From: Bemisia tabaci
Taxonomy: Eukaryota; Arthropoda; Insecta; Hemiptera; Aleyrodidae
Assembly: GCF_918797505.1 (NCBI RefSeq)
Contig: NC_092801.1
Coordinates: forward strand, 29,356,477 to 29,420,476
DNA length: 64,000 nucleotides
Direction of reading: 5' to 3'
The notes below the pieces were generated by a model. That model was not told the DNA's origin and did no database searches. It was given only the letters and a program-made list of their open reading frames with translations. Each line of letters begins with the position of its first letter. The first letter of the stretch is position 1. Below are positions 13,555 through 27,300 of the stretch, piece after piece. Position numbers and translations under genes: made by a program.

Positions 13555-14094
13555 GTATGAGCTCTGTGCCGAGCTATGTAGTGGTAAAGAAAATTCCTCG
13601 GCAGTATTCTTCTGAATTCAAGGTGCGACCTTTTTCTGTATTTATATCCTGATGACCTGAAATCTGTTGTAAAACATGATTAAGGTGGTGTAAAAAATGA
13701 AAATCACCGATGAAGTTACTCACAAAATCTATATTTCATCAATATTTGGACAAATAATCTTAATTTTTGTACAGTTTCTAGTTAAATAATTAAACGTGAA
13801 GAATAAAATATCGGAAAGGAAATGTCTTTTCCCGGTTTTTACTTATTCTCATACATCTTGAATTAAAGGTTTTATATGTATACTGAGCAAACAGGTGAAA
13901 TAAGTGTATAAGATCCAATTCTACAAGATTTTGCGCCGAAAATTTACAATAAATAAGTGAAGAGTTAATTTAAAAAAATCGAAAACCATATACACCGTTT
14001 CACCCTCCAGCTCTCCATTTTTTTTTAGATTTTTGTTCTCATAAAAAGTTGGTAATTTTTTGTACGATATAGTTTTGCGGTGGGATTAAGATGA

Positions 14095-17000
14095 TTAGTA
14101 AGGAGTCCAGGAAAACGCCGCATCCCTGGCAATAGTCCTTAAGATGACAGGGTCCGTCAGCATCTCCTCGTAAGTATTCCGTTCTGATTTTACAAGTCGC
14201 ACAGATTTCTCAGACATCTGCAACAAATAAACAGAAAAAGGTTTATATTACATCCTGCAAATGGATTGATATTTTGTTACCACGACATTGACAAAGAGAA
14301 CGACGTGATTCTCTCAACTAGGAATTTATACAGGCTACAATGAAAGACCAATAGATTTTGCGACCTTTTCTTGTGAGAAAATCTTTCGCTCCTCCAAAAA
14401 TTCCTTGTGTGAAGATACTCTCAGTGCACTTTGCTTCGGAAAAGAGAGATTTTCAAAAATATGTTGCCAACGAAATATTTGCCCACCACGAAGCTTTTCG
14501 ATTGATAAACATAGTTTGACAACGTTGAGCAAATTCTTTCTGACATGCACCAACACCACACGGAAAGAAAATCACGAGGTCGTTGGATGATATGGACATT
14601 TCCAATTAATTGTGGTAGTACCCCAATTAATTATGGTAGCACCCAAATGAATTATGGCAGTACCTGAATAAATTAGCTAACCAATCCAAATGTTGCGGTA
14701 CTAATACAATTAATTAGAAACGTCCATATCATCCGACAAATTGGGGTATACCACAATTTTAGGGGATAACCCCTGGCACTTTTTTTCCGTGGCATAGGTA
14801 GTGGACAGTGATATTTTTGTATACTTTAATCTTTAATTATGGTTTCTACAGCCTTTTTGACATTTAATTTTGATGCCTCTGATAATATTTACTTTTATTT
14901 CATACATACACGAGTCGCTTTTATAGCGCTCTCTGGCGCTTTGCGACGCCTAATCACCACAAAACTTGGTCTTCCCACAATCCATCAAAGAGTTGACACT
15001 CCCTCATCCCATTTAACACCCTTTGTCGCCAACCTCTCACTGGGCGGGTCCTTTATCATTTTTATTCAATACTATTTTTTAAAATTTTCAACCCAAATGA
15101 CGTTTAATTTTGCTTATTCGCCTATGATGGTGCAAAAATATTCACTAATTACGAATAATTTATAAATTCTTACTTGGTCAATGTCGTCGATTGAGAGTTG
15201 ACAAAAATATTCCATTTCCATGAGGATCAAAGTGCCTTTCTGTTTCACAGCCGTTGCGCAACTTATCGAAAGCTCTAAACTTTTATGGATAGCCTTGAAA
15301 GCTCGCTCTACCAGTGACTTATCACACGTGTCCGGTAAAGAATCTAAAAAGTTGCCTGAGCCTCGTGTGCTGCGAGAGCTTGTGAACTTTGAATTTGTCT
15401 GAAACAAAAAGTTGGTCGATAGTAGATCACTAGTAATGGGGTTAAAATCTATTCGCCAAAATACATGTCTCATTAAGAGTTCTCAAATGATTACCCCTTG
15501 TTTAATTCTAGTGAGCTCGTTTCGTCTGCAGTGAGAAAGAGCCAACCAGTAAGATAAGATAAGTTTAACATAATTTTTTGGCCTTGTTAAATTTCCTTGC
15601 ATATAAATGCATAAAAATATTGTACAAATCTTGAAAAATTGAAATTTGAAAATACAACGTCCTCTCTTATTAGGGTAAACTTGAGGCGCTGGGTGGAAAG
15701 GGCATTTCTTATTTGCGGTGTTTCAGAAGTTCCACGGGTGAATTTCCTGAAAATTTTCGTTTTCAACACCATAAAGAAAATTAAGTGCAAGTTTCAACGA
15801 ATTCCATACATTTGCCTTCAATCTAACGTCTATTGTCTCCACGGGAAGTTTCATGGGATTTGTCATAGGGAAAAATCTCACTAGCGAAGTTGGGAAAATT
15901 ATTGAGTTAGTCAATACTAATCACAGTACCGACTAAGAGTCCTTGTAGAGTCCCAGGAACGACTTCAAAAGCAGAAAAATAAATTTTGCTGTGTTTTTTA
16001 ACGGGAAATAAAGCCGAGAAGTTTCATTCCTGCAATTCGAACTTGGGAAAAGTCCCGTGAAACGTCCCGTGGAGATAAGGCGTAATTGATGAAATGTTAG
16101 TGGAGATTCTGAGACATCGTAACCAAGAAGCAGTGGCGTGGCGTGAATTGCGATATATCGATTGTTATGCCATCTAAACCTATGGAATAGGATCGATAAA
16201 CAGGGTGTTCGCAGCGAACACCTTAATAATCGATTCTTTGCCATAGGTTTAAATGGCATAACAATCGATATATCGCAATTCACGCCACGCCACTGCCAAG
16301 AAGTGCCCTCTCTGTACTCAGCGCTTTAATTAGCGTTCTGAACAACGTTTACAGAGGATGTCATGATACGCACATTGAATAAAACATCCACCAAATATTC
16401 GCTAAGGTTTTCTTGAGATGGTAGTAATGTTTGCATTTTATCGGGGATTCCTTGGAGAAGGAACAGAGACACCTCGTGACCAGCGTCGGATAGCAACCTC
16501 GAGAGAACCATCGCAACACCGCCGCTCAAAGTTTCACCCACTATCGTGTATGGACCTTTCTTCTGGATACGCATCATTGACTGAAAACAGAAATCTGATC
16601 AATTTCTTCGCACATTTCAATGGATAAGTAGATAAGGTACGAATTTAACAGGGCCGGATTTACCTACTTGCCGCCCATGGGCCGCCTGTATTTTGCCGCC
16701 CCCTTATTCTCATTCGTTTTAAGACATCAATAAAAAAAATCAAATGAACGTGTCGGAGGGGGAGGGGTGCATAAGACGCGTTTACTAGTGTCGAACACAT
16801 TTTTTGCGAAAGCCCTGTCAACACTACTAGCAAAAGTTCACAGAACTTTGCGTGAAAGTTAAGGGCCTTAAACCTATCTCTATGTGGAAAAGGCCGTCCA
16901 TTAATAAGAAATGAACGAAAAAATTATGAAAGAACAAACATAAATGTGATTTAATAATTTGAACTTCCGCCGCCGCGCCGCGCTGACCGTACTGTGTTTG

Positions 17001-18346
17001 GCGCAACGCGTGAAGTATTACTCCAGTCTTGTAGGCGCTATGCGTTTCACGTCGACCGCTGCGCTACTGACCGCACTGTGTTTGACGCAATGCGTGAAGT
17101 ATTCATGCAGTCTTGTAGGCGCTAATTTGTGTTTCATGCAGAGTACTTTTCCTCATCATCTCAAGTCCACGTCATCATTACTCTCTGCGCTGCGCCGCTC
17201 CGGGCCAAATTGCATGTTCGGTTTCTCTCTTAACTCGACTAATTAAAGGTGTTGTCTCTTGTATCGCCGAAATACGACAAAATTAGAAAAGTCTATACTC
17301 TCAGGAAATGAGAGACTTTGTCGCCTTTTCTCATTTGTAATTGTTCTTCTGAATGCAATATTTTGTTCATACCTACACTTATAAAAATCGCAAAATTGTC
17401 TGCCCCCTTTTGCCGCCATGGACTGCGGCCCTTGCGCGGGCATGCCCTGAATCCGGCCCTGCTTAACACACTTGCTTCTTAACCAAAATGTTAGGTGAAA
17501 CCCCCTGTCGTCATCTTGCCACTGGGCAACCCCTTCGTTTTGTCCCAGGAGAAACCCAATCGAGCATCTTCTTTGTCGGCCTCTCTCCCATTACTCTGTT
17601 AACATGACCTGTTGCTTCGTCTCCTTTTGATAAAAGAAAATGTGAGAAGAGATTTTAAAACACCAAAAACGGAATGCACGTTCTTGCAGTCCCTATGTAG
17701 AACACTGGAAAAAAAGTCGCTTGGGTCTAGAGTCTAGACTCTTAATAACATTGACAAGAAAAAATACTCTTGACTCAATCCGATTTTTCCTTGAGTCGAA
17801 AATCCGAGCCTCTTGATTTACGCGTATTTCCTTTCAATTCCAGCAAATAGTTCGATTGAATCAAGAGTACTTCTTCTTTTCAATGTTTTTAAGAATCTGG
17901 AATCTAGATCAAAGCGACTTTTTTTCCAGTGAAATATTAAAATCAATACTAGCAGACCGGGTTTTTTTGTTTAAGGAATACACTCTATAGATATAATTGA
18001 TTTTTCGTTAAAATTCGGGTAGTTACCTTAAGTAAATGCAGAGCTACTTGGTTGACTGTTGGTACATCTGGCTTAATGTGGGCCACGAAACATGGATACA
18101 TGAGTTTAGAAATAAGGGGCCTGATCTGAGTCTCACAGAATGCCGGTATGACAAAAACGGGCCTAATTTCTTTGTAAAGCTTGTCGAAGGGAGCTTTGGT
18201 TGTGGTTAGAACAAACTTAGCTAGCGTTTGAGTATCACAGGTCGCATCGTTATAGGCCAGAAGCCGACCCATCTCTTCAAGATTTTCCACTGAGGATGGT
18301 AGGTAGTCCGTGAGTTTTTGAGTTCGCCGGGTGTTTTGATCTAAAA
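14095..18346 (-). CDS. Copy B thioesterase (TE) domain, exons 28-31, triad replaced; no ACP before it
   Basis: Exons 18346-18027, 16580-16374, 15398-15174 and 14217-14095. The TE of FAS is an alpha/beta-hydrolase that releases the fatty acid from ACP. PVFVIPAFCETQIRPLISKL corresponds to the family's PLFLVHPIEGSTTVFHSLA, and KKGPYTIVGETLSGG to the GPYRVAGYSYGA nucleophile elbow. The Ser position is Thr1977 (GETLS in place of GYSYG). The Asp of LFLFDGSP is Gln2003 (LFLLQGIP). The His of GDHRTML aligns with Tyr2120 (NTYEEML). A KLTDYLPSS linker joins this directly to the KR end; the carrier domain with its GxDSL serine is not found in the preceding intron. The stop is TAA at 14097-14095. Confidence 0.87.
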
Positions 18347-21300
18347 CTGAGGGAAAATAAACGATGTGTTACACAAAGTACAAAACATAAAAAGGGATTT
18401 TCTGACTGGAGATTCTGAGAGGAGAGAACTCACATGAGGAGGGTATGCATAGAAGTAACGTTCATCCTTATTTCTCCTCCAATTTTTGAGATAGGCCAAA
18501 TACGTACACGGAAAAACCGGTCTGCGTCTAAAACACAAGACAAGTGGTCAATTTGGAGTTACCTTATTTTTTGCGTCCCTCACCTGCTGGTTTGGGGCCG
18601 CAACTTATCCTGATTTACGTATCAGCCTCAATCCGGCAGGCTTGGGACGCAAAAAAGCTAGGTAACGAAAAATGAGCCCGTTTTGTGTCTCCGACGCAAA
18701 CTTGTTTTTTTTTCGTTACCCTCCTTACAGCAGTATTCACGTATGCGCTCAGCTGATAGCAAGCAATGGGCCTGTTGCATGCGAGAGATACAGCCGTGCA
18801 AATAGACTTTTTAGAGGTTAAATGACACGAAAATTACGATGGTCACATTAAAAAAGTCTGGAATACACTCCTTACTGCGCAATTTGTGTTGTTAGGAACG
18901 CGCTTTTTCAAATTTCCCGCGTTTGGGGGCAGTTTTCTAACGGAAACAATTAACGGCAACTCGCGGCTATTTCCGGTCAACTAAAACTGACAACATAACC
19001 TAAAAATCGGAGCTCGTGACATCGTGAAATGAAATGTAGAAGGATTGCGTTGGATATTTAAAAGTTGATCGATTTGGTTACCGGTATTTTGGTTACCGCA
19101 TAAAGCGTATATGGACCACTGTAGGAGATCACGTTGGGTTTGTAAACAAACTGAAGGAAAAAAGTAACAACAACAACAACGACTCGGCATCTTCCGGAAA
19201 TCACCGAGCCCGCCGTTTGCTCGTTTCCGGTGATTAGAAAACTGCCCCCAGACGCGGGAAATTTGAAAAAGCGCGTTCCTAACAACGCAAATTGCGCAGT
19301 AAGGAGTGTATTTCAGACTTTTTTAATGTGACCATCGTAATTTTCGTGTCATTTAACCTCTAAAAAGACTATTCGCGCGGCTGTATCTCTCGCATGCAAC
19401 AGGCCCATTTTCCATTTGGGACGCGTTAAGCAGAGAGAAACTAAACCACATCAGCTTTTGCCTTTAGCTGGGCAATTTAATTTTATACATGAAAACGGTT
19501 GTACGGATTTTTGTACAAATTACTGTGAATTCTCTTCACTGTGCGAAGCAAATTTCTTAAAGTTTTCGAATAAATCCGCACAAACGTTCTTAGTTTTTAA
19601 ATTTTTCTCCCGAATCTGAGCAGAAACTCATTGGCAGTATAGAGCGAAGCATTGATAGTTCAAGCCTCGCGCCATCGCGCCTTCAATTCCTCAGACGCAA
19701 CACGGGCATCCATCAAGCACGAATAGTTGTATCTCTGCGCCGTCACTAACGTGTATCCTTGTTCCTTCACTCTACCTCCACGTTGTGTTTGTTCAATTCG
19801 ACCCAACTTAAGACGTAACGTTTACGAAAGCCTCGTGCATCTCATTGTCAGGGTTGAAAAGGGTATTTTCATTTTTAGGTTAATATATCTGCCAATGTTG
19901 GCATTAATCATCATATTCGGTCCAATAAATTGTCATGACAAAAGTATAAATGGATTGCATTTTTCATAGAAGAACCAAGAGCATTTAAATGTTGCTAGAA
20001 TTGTGCAACTTCCGTTCTTTGCAATAAAATTACTAAAAACATGCAAAGAATCAAACTTACATGGGTAATTTTCGTCTTGAATGTAGTTTATTGGGAGTAA
20101 AGATGAAACTCGTTTAGATGATCAGTTTATACTTGCAAGGTAAAAACAGTTGCACAATCTTAGGGACATTGAAATGCTCTTGGTTCCTTGAATGCAATCC
20201 AATTATTCTACTACTACGATTTGACGATATTTTCAACAATTTGCATGCATGTACCTGAAATCCTAGCGTCTTTATTCCTTGTCCTTTCTGTGACTGCATA
20301 AGCTGCCGCTTCATCAGGGTTGGTCATGGCGTGACTTAGAACTTGATCGTAGTTTACGTTGCCCTCACAGGCAATCGAAATTGTGTCTGGTACTATCCGG
20401 GAGTTCTTGCCGTGCAAATTTACAAGTGGGCCCGGCAATTTCATTTTCTTCATCACTTGCTTGATGTTACTCACTATCGTTGTGTTGGAATCCTAAAATG
20501 TGTGAGTAGAAGGTCAATCAGGTTGATTAATGATCATTAGAATTAAGCTTTTTGTACTACCAACGTCGAATGTTAAATTTGCAGTTTTTAGGGTGTAAAA
20601 TAGAATCTGTTTATAGATAATCAGATTTTTCTTCCAGGACAAAAGAAGATGCACAATCTCAGCAACATTGCAATGCTCTTGGTTCCTTCTTGCAAAATAC
20701 AATCCAACTAGGTAAAATAAAAATTAACAAGGAACTTTGCAAAATTCCATGATTTTTAATTCGTATACCAATTTTTTTGGAAATATTTCAAACTGGAGGA
20801 GTGAACTCCTCTCCTCCCCCCTTCCGATTTATAAAATGTATTTCCTACGAATATTTTTATGTCAAATGTCACTTATAACACATTCTCTCTCTTACCAGTC
20901 CTATGGTGAAGACAGCGGCTACCCTGCTGAGCTTCGAGGCCTGCTCAACGAGGACAGTGGCCTCTTCGATGGTGGCCGCTTTGGCCCCGCCTGTCATGAG
21001 GACGGTCGCGCCGTATTTCACGATACAGTCGTCGATCTCCCTTGCGGCGTTCATCCCGCTGGCCCTGTTCGTCGTCGCGATTGCGATACTCTTCGCGCCT
21101 TGCGTTAGCAACCATTTGATCACACCTGCCGTCTTCGAGATGGTAGAACCTGCCGGAAAATGCTCGGGGTCAGACGATAATCCGGGATGTGGTAAAATTA
21201 ACCTATGAATAATGTCGTCACCTTCCGGGCAAAGTACATCAAGCGTCATGCGACGTTCAAAAATTTCCACAGCCATTTTATTTTTCTACAGAGAAATTGT

Positions 21301-24300
21301 TGGTTGAATCTGTTTGAGAATGTCATTGAATTTTCTTTGTGATACCGATTAAATTCAGTGAAATTTTCAAACAGATTCAACCAACAATTTCTCTGTGAAA
21401 AAATAAAATGACACCGAAGATTTTTAATCGTCGCATGGCACTTGTGATACTTTGGCCGGGGGGTGACGATATGAGTTTAAGCAATGAGGCAGTCGGGCAC
21501 ATATCTTTTAAATTTATATTCTGAAAGTACGGGGTGGCAAAGCTTCTACGATTATTTGAAAAACATTTATAACCCTATAAATAGCAAAAAAAAACCACTC
21601 TCTTGAAATACCATAAAAGAACCCGTTTTGTAATGATATTTTTTTACGGGCCTGGATGACGTAGCTAGGCGGGGAGAACGGCATTTGCTGATTGGGTTAA
21701 TCCAACTTAAGGCATCGCCTTGCCGAGCAAACTCTACCTACGGTTGTTGATTACTCAGATTTTGAGTGGTTTTTTCTTCCATCAGAAATGCTATTTTTAG
21801 CTAGTATTAATGGGCTTGTTGGTTTTTTTAATGCAATTTAATATGCAACAACCCTGCTTACATTCCTCCTCATCTCGATATTCTACACATCATGGGTCTC
21901 CGGCCACTGCTGCGTGGACACTAAACATTTTCTAAATTTAATTGGATGCACTTATGATAAGGAACTATGTTGAGCGCTAACCCTATGTACATATAGTTTG
22001 TTTCAGCATAAATACATTCAACTCCAGTCATTCTCGTCACCATTCTGGCAATATACACACTAATTCATTGTGCAACTATCTCATTATTCATATGTTTATA
22101 TGGAGGCAATTAATGTGCAGAGAAAATACGAAAAAATATTATTAAATCGACAAAATAAAATGATACTCACTCAAAACGAGGTAGGTGCCGTCTGGGTCAC
22201 AGGATGTGCATTTTGAGCTTATTCGTTGATTATTTCTGTTTTTAATGCTGCTTTGTAATTTTAATAGTAGTTTACCACCAGATTGAAGGCTCTCTTTGAT
22301 AATTCTGGAAAATGAAACGAATGGTAATACCAACAACATCACAAAGAAAACTCTTTTTCACTCCTATGAATTTGAAAATACTTTCTTTCAGTTAGAAATT
22401 AGTTTATTCAAGAAGCAAATTAAAAAAAAAAAAATCTTCAAATCAAAGATACCTCTCTTGAGCATACAAATATTCTGCATAAGATTCAAATTGAATCAAA
22501 ATAATAATTTACTTTTAACAGTCAGTGAGGGGGTCGGGGAAGGAGAAAAGAAACAAAACCCGGCCCTTTTTCAGTGTGAAAACCTCACAGTAAAAATTAC
22601 AACTACTAGACTTCAACACTCCTAACAGAAAGATGACCGGGTCAGGTTTTTTGACGAATACCTAGGAACTAACTCCGTAGGAAAGCTTTCATCGCCACCT
22701 TCTGACCAAAGTATCACAGGTGCCATGTGACGTTTCAAAATTTCCGCTGCCATTTTATTTTTTCACGGAGAAATTGTTGGTTGAATCTGTTGGAAAATTT
22801 CACTGAATTTTATGGACAGCACAAAGAAAATTCAGTGACACTCTCAAATAGATTCAACCAACAATTTGTCGGTAAAAAAAAAAAAAAAATAAAAAAAAAA
22901 AAATAAAAAATAAAAAAAAATAAATAAAATTGTGGCGGAAATTTTGAGACGTCACACAGTGCTTGTGATATTTTTGACGGAAGCGCAACGGATGCTCCGA
23001 TTGGTTTGAAATTCTTTTTGAAACGACGAATACTCAGTTGTTTCTCACCTAGGTTTTGAGCTGATGTTCTCCACTGACAGAGTCTCGAATGGCAGCCGGA
23101 CCACCTGACCATCCCTGAGGAATTCGTCAACGATCCCTTTCAAGACCTGTTTCTTCTCCGGAGCCATGTCGATAATATTAGCCTTGGTGCAGCTGACGAA
23201 GCTGGTGCTGTAAATGAATTTGTTCATGGGCAGTGGAACGTTGTGCTTGAAGACCTCATCGCTGAGATTGTAGAAGCAGCCTAGTTGGGCGACGAGGGTC
23301 CACGCGACGAGCATCTTCTCCGGGGGCAGGTCGCTGATGACGATGTCCGCACCGGCACCCGCAAGCCGATCACCGGTGGCGGTGGACCGCATCAGCGGGA
23401 TGTAGTAGTTCGGTTCGTTGTGGTTGCTGATCTGCCACTCTGGAAGCTAAAAGAGTTATACAGGAGATAGCTTCAAATAAATAAGGAGGGAATTAAACCT
23501 TGGGTACAAAAGGCTAAAAACATTGAAAACACTAAAAGGTAGGACGATTCTAGCTCATTACCAGACGTTACCAGCTCATTTTCAGCTGCAAAAAAGACAA
23601 AAAAATAAACAAATACCTGACCAGAGCCGTTATCACGTATATTAATCATTCAAAGGTGACTACTCACGTAACCACTCACGACTGTGTGGTAACGTGATAA
23701 CGGCGGGGGTCAGGTCGCGCACTCAATTTTTATTTTTTTTTGGTGTGTTTTTTGAAGCTGAAAATGAGCTGGTAACAGCTCGAATTGTCCTGCCTTTTAG
23801 GGTTTTTGATGTTTTTAGCCTTGTTTACCCATAATTTAATTCCCTCCTTATTTTTTCGTACATTCGGGCTATATTTTTGTGTTTTATCGGAGATAGCTTC
23901 TTGACTTTGAACAAAATGATTTTTTACTTCCTCGCTCCCCTTGCGGGTCGAGGAAGTATTTTCCGCCCCCCCCCCCCCCCCCTCCCTCAAAGAAAAAATG
24001 AATTTCGTAATTTATAGGCGTTTTAGGGTGCCTGGAGTAAAGAAAACCATTCTTGGAAAAAAGTGTGTCCGTCCGTCCGGCGTCCCTGATTTCTGTGTAC
24101 AGCCACATCTCCTCAATTTCAGTATTTACATGTATGGTCCCTTTACGATGTCAAGTGATATTGCGGTTAGCCCAGATTTGTGGGGAGAGACCAGGGGCAA
24201 AAAATATTTTTTTAAAATAATTCACACTGTGCCACTTAAAATTACACTGTGCTGCATATTTTTAAATTTCTCTACAGGTTCGTAAAAGTTGTTTCCTCCA

Positions 24301-27300
24301 AAGTTAGTGTTAAAGGCCTCCTTAAATATTCTCTAATCGCATAATAATATGGGGCCTCGTTTCCGGAAATCGGATATTTAAGAAGTGGCTTTGAAATCAC
24401 AGCTCACAGAGCGACAAGGCGATCTTAACGTTATGATGCAACTATTCGTGCTCATAGGATGTCAAGGTTGCATATACGAGAAGTTGAAGGCGTTCTAAAT
24501 ATTTTCATCGAAAGTTCGTCTCAGGCAGGCGGTAGTATTAAAATCTGAGGCCACTTTTGAAACTTCTCATCTTATCGATTTTTAAGTACACATTTGACAG
24601 ATATATTAACTCGACGAATTCTTCATTTTGTTTATCCGCAAAGGGAGAAATAATGGAATTTTCGCGATTCTATTTGATAATTTAATAAGCTATTAACCTT
24701 CGGGAATAAACGCCGGATTATCCCTTTCGCTTCGTCATCGGGCACTGTTGTATGAACGGTGTAACCTTCAGCGAGGGCAACAGCTATTTGGGCCAATCCG
24801 TTGGCTGTGTGTCCGTTGTAAACTAATACAACTTTTGATAAGACTTTCGGTTTGAAGCAATCCCTTATAACATAGTTTGCCTGAAAGGAAACAAAACAAT
24901 GTGAATGAAGCATCAGGATGAGTGAAATTTCGCTTATTGCGTATCGACGGTGAAACTACCAAACCACGTATCTCGTTTGCGGTGTTTAAAAATCTACGCT
25001 CACATTTTATTTTTTGGAAGTAGACCAAATCAATATCATTTTTTGAAATTTTCACAGAATTTTCTCCGCGCAAAGAGGAAAAATCACAGAAATTTTCAAG
25101 ACTGGACGTTAAATAGTTTTTCATTTAAAAAATAAAGTATGACAGGAAGTCTGCGACGTCGCAAACCGAGATACGTGGTTTGGTAGTTTCACCGTCGGTA
25201 TACGTTACATACGTTTTGCGCATATCGACGTTGTTGAAATTACCAAACAACGTATCTTGGTTTGCGACTTTGCAGACTTCCTGTCATACTTTATTTTTTA
25301 AACGAAAAACTCCTCAACGTCAATTCTTGAAAACTTCTACAGTTTATCTTTTTCGTGTGAAGTTAACTCAGTGAAAACTTCAAAAAATGTTATCGATACA
25401 TAAATACTCCATGAAAAAAAAATAAAATGGGTGCTGAGATTTTTAAACATCGCAAACGAGCAACGTGGTGTGGTGGTTTCACCATCGATATGCGTAAGTC
25501 TTAGACATCGCTTTTCTGAAAACCTCAATGGCATCAGCGCGTCATGAATGGTTAGAGTTTATCTCCGTTGAGACTTTTTAGGATTCCTTAATATCAATCA
25601 ATTTTTTTGAAGCGGATATCATCTATAACATGCGTAAACTTCTCGATTTTTGTGAGATAAATAGTAAAGTTTCGATATTGCGCGTGCACTCATCGTAATT
25701 TTTAGCAACTTTACGGAAAAAAACATTTGTTTACGTTCTACATAGCCAAAGGTCCTGTCTATAATTGCTTAAAGGCACTGAGAAGAAAACTGTGGTTAAA
25801 ATTAACACGACACCCTCCTGTAAAATAGTAATTTTAACCATAGTTTTCCCCCATGAAATTGTAATTAATAGCAGTCATGACCAATTGTATTTTTACCATC
25901 AAGTCATCATGTCTTAAGTCATTCTACGTGTCCCTTTGTCTGCATCAATGGTGTTCCAAGAATCTTACCATCAAATAAGCAAATGGCAGTGCAGCAGCAT
26001 CATCCAACGGAACGTCCTTCGGTATTTTCCATTGGAGGATTGGATCCAGGATAACCTTTTTCCCTGCCCCACTCTCTTTACAAGCGATACCCATCACGTG
26101 ATCCCCAGATGCTGTAATCCCAGAGTAATCCAAAACAGCAACCTCACCCTATAATTTTTGACAATTATGTGATTAGTAAGTTGAACAGTTACTATAATAC
26201 AAAGTTTATGAACCCCAAAACCTAATTAATAGTACCTTTATATAGTACCTATTTGCTATGAACCGGTGTAGTTTCATAGCATTTCAAAACTCCAAAGAGG
26301 TTTTTAGAATGTAATTATTTACTAATACTCGAAGTTCACGATGATAAGAAGTGCCTGCGCATACGGCATGGTGTGATATTTCACGCAATGCGCATCCATA
26401 ATAGCATGTACGTGCAATGCGTGAAGTATCCCTGCAGTCTTGTAGGCGCTGACACGCGCTGGTCGCACACTACGTTACCGCTCAGTGTTAGGCTCATTTG
26501 GACCGCGTTAAGCAGAAAGGAACCAAGCCACATCAGCTATTGTCAAATTTAATTGGGCAATTTAATTTTTTACACAAAAACTGTTGTTCGGTTTTTCATA
26601 CAAATTTCAGTGAACTTTCTGCATACAACGAAGTAAATTCTCTAAAACTTTCATAAGAATCTGCACAAAAGTTCTCTTGTAAAAAATTGAACTGTCCAGT
26701 TAAATTTGGAAATAGCTGATGTGGCTTGGTTCCTTTCTGCTGAACGCGGTCCATATAGCGTTGACTTCCGAACTTAACTTTTGCTTTGATCGGTTAGACT
26801 GCTTAGGTAGCTTATTACTGCAGCGGGCTAATTGCTGAAATTAATAGGCAAAGTTATAGACAAAAAAGGCAAAAGGGATTTAAAGGGATCCTATTGGGGA
26901 AAGTAATAGACAAAATTAGGGGCCATCCTTTACGAATAGTTATCGCTCGTCAATTCAGGCGCTGGACTGATAGTAAATATCATCGTACATTGAATGATAG
27001 TATCTCAAAATGTGTCATCTAAATCACCTCGTTTCTGGGTTATAGGACATTTCGTCAACGATTTTTTGTTCGCGCACCTGTTTTTTCCAGTAGTTTACGT
27101 CCACGCGTTTTTTCGGAAGGGGAGTTTTGGTCCACTTACCACTTAAGACCCAAAGTCAATTTGCCCACATGTAAATACAACCGACATGTAAATGTTGGTA
27201 TGTTGGAGTGCCTTCAATTTCGTATAATACTGAACAACATCTCTATTGTGAAATAGTGAAGCACCGTGGCACGTGCCACGCTGCGGCGCGGCCAGCCAGC

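Larger units (their letters stand above)
9153..14094. other. Intergenic space between copy B stop and copy C start
   Basis: About 4.9 kb without a supported gene. It holds an inverted-repeat element of the TGCAATCCAATT type (9277-9541), a longer one (11235-11520), a fragment of the dispersed GCAAACCGAGATACG repeat near 12240-12310, and an element starting GGACCACGTTAAGCAG (13300-13554). The purine-rich stretch 10740-11060 (plus strand) matches none of the repeats I recognise. The copy C promoter should lie above 9152, but I see no clear core element. Confidence 0.6.

Noticed and set aside
18341..18538. Minus-strand open frame between KR and TE as a candidate ACP
   Set aside because: No GxDSL motif or helical ACP pattern; it overlaps the acceptor region of exon 28.
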